From assembly GCF_000321415.2 (NCBI RefSeq), contig NC_019902.2:1054001-1118000 (forward strand): a stretch of 64,000 bases of DNA, written 5' to 3'. Both the position numbers and the translations under genes were made by a program. Each line of letters opens with the position of its first letter. Position 1 is the stretch's first letter. Shown here in pieces: positions 63,263 through 64,000 of the stretch. This DNA comes from Thioalkalivibrio nitratireducens DSM 14787 (GTDB lineage: Bacteria > Pseudomonadota > Gammaproteobacteria > Ectothiorhodospirales > Ectothiorhodospiraceae). The notes beneath the pieces were generated by a model. That model was not told the origin of the DNA and searched no databases. It saw only the letters and a list, made by a program, of their open reading frames with translations.

Positions 63263-64000
63263 ATGCAGAATCGAAAGCTGGTCGTGATCGGCGGCGATGC
63301 CGCCGGAATGAGCGCGGCGTCCAAGGTCCGGCGCGAACACCCCGGCCGCGAGATCGTGGTCTTCGAGCGCGGTCCTCACACCTCCTACGCCGCCTGCGGC
63401 ATGCCCTACTTGATCGCCGGGATGGTCGACTCCCCGGACAGGCTGATTGCACGCAGGCCCGAGGTCTTCCGCGAAAAGCAGCAGATCGACGTGCGCATCC
63501 GGCACGAGGTCGTCGAGATCGATCTCGCTGGCAAGCGACTGCGGGTCACGGATCTCGACCGGGGCGAAGGCTTCTGGGAGGCCTGGGACGACCTGCTGAT
63601 CGCCACCGGCGCCTCCCCGGTCGTCCCTGACGTGCCAAACGTGCAGTCGGACGGTGTGTTCAGCCTGTCGACACTGCAGAGCGGCATCGAGGTCTTAGAA
63701 GACATCGAGCAACACCCGCCGCGCACCGCGGTCATCGCTGGTGGCGGGTACATCGGTATCGAGATGGCCGAGGCCCTGCTCGAACGTGGAATCGACGTCT
63801 CGCTGATCGACATGGCCCCGCAGGTGATGACCACGATGGACCCGGACATGACCGAGGGCATCGTCGAGGCGATGCGCGATGCCGGGGTGCATGTGTTCCT
63901 GAACGAGAAGCTCGAACGCATCGACACCGACGGTGACGGGCGGGCATCTTCGGTGTCGACCGACAAGCGCCGTCTCGACGCCGACATCGTGATCGTCGGG
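63263..64000 (+). CDS. CoA-disulfide-reductase / NAD(P)H sulfur reductase-like flavoprotein (partial)
   Basis: 246 codons seen; the gene runs off the right edge. ATG at 63263 follows GGAGGG. FAD-binding KLVVIGGDAAGMSAASKVRR begins the protein; HTSYAACGMPYLIAG holds the single redox Cys typical of CoA-disulfide reductase, Nox and Npsr. The NAD(P) Rossmann region is TAVIAGGGYIGIEMAEALLE. With SOR upstream, reduction of sulfane or CoA-persulfide products is a reasonable role. NADH oxidase is the alternative. Confidence 0.9.
   Translation, partial: MQNRKLVVIGGDAAGMSAASKVRREHPGREIVVFERGPHTSYAACGMPYLIAGMVDSPDRLIARRPEVFREKQQIDVRIRHEVVEIDLAGKRLRVTDLDRGEGFWEAWDDLLIATGASPVVPDVPNVQSDGVFSLSTLQSGIEVLEDIEQHPPRTAVIAGGGYIGIEMAEALLERGIDVSLIDMAPQVMTTMDPDMTEGIVEAMRDAGVHVFLNEKLERIDTDGDGRASSVSTDKRRLDADIVIVG

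Overview
The window is GC-rich gammaproteobacterial DNA. The best lineage clue is a sulfur oxygenase reductase (62147-63088) with all expected active-site residues, next to a CoA-disulfide-reductase-like flavoprotein. With the periplasmic NXR/Nar-like molybdoenzyme at 3915-10207 this suggests a chemolithoautotrophic sulfur oxidiser of the Ectothiorhodospiraceae, most likely Thioalkalivibrio-like. The genus is an inference from gene content.

Layout. (1) 1-3425: start of a large secreted Rhs-type protein running off the left edge, then a glycogen-debranching-enzyme stub. (2) 3915-11653: an operon for a Tat-exported molybdopterin oxidoreductase very like Nitrospira/anammox nitrite oxidoreductase (alpha, beta), a heme-b gamma subunit fused in frame to a TorD-type chaperone, and a Crp/Fnr regulator with a cysteine-rich C-terminus. 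(3) 11695-25700: alkA, a vapBC locus split by a short-repeat array carrying an IS110 element, then a chromosomal integron: a frameshifted intI, a candidate attI and cassettes (DUF6884 + GIY-YIG pair; metallo-beta-lactamase-fold lactonase-like protein; alpha/beta hydrolase; VOC protein) with recognisable attC sites, interrupted by a group II intron and an ISKra4-like element. (4) 25200-43900: an accessory island of toxin-antitoxin modules, many decayed, nested insertion sequences, an IS1595-derived MITE, a PAS-PAS-GGDEF protein, an epimerase/membrane-protein pair, and stubs of a multiheme cytochrome, a UvrD-like helicase and HsdR. (5) 43800-64000: ordinary chromosome: SLC13 permease, GNAT, RibD-like reductase, two coupled glycosyltransferase genes, DUF1028, transglutaminase-like, DUF21 and VTT proteins, SEC-C protein, pyrC, then FadL-type porin, SOR and the flavoprotein.

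How it works together. The molybdoenzyme operon should move electrons between nitrate/nitrite (or another oxyanion) and the periplasmic electron-transfer chain, probably under the adjacent Fnr-type regulator. SOR would disproportionate cytoplasmic elemental sulfur; the FadL-type porin and the flavoprotein are natural candidates for hydrophobic sulfur uptake and sulfane reduction. The middle 27 kb is a cassette and toxin-antitoxin reservoir with heavy IS traffic. The best candidates for something undescribed are the gamma-chaperone fusion, the low-GC two-gene DUF6884/GIY-YIG cassette, and a 94-nt non-coding unit that occurs once directly behind an attC and once inside vapC, both times bounded by the same TTAGC core.

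No rRNA, tRNA or CRISPR array was seen. Several genes carry single-base frameshifts and there are long G runs, so some apparent pseudogenes could be sequencing errors.
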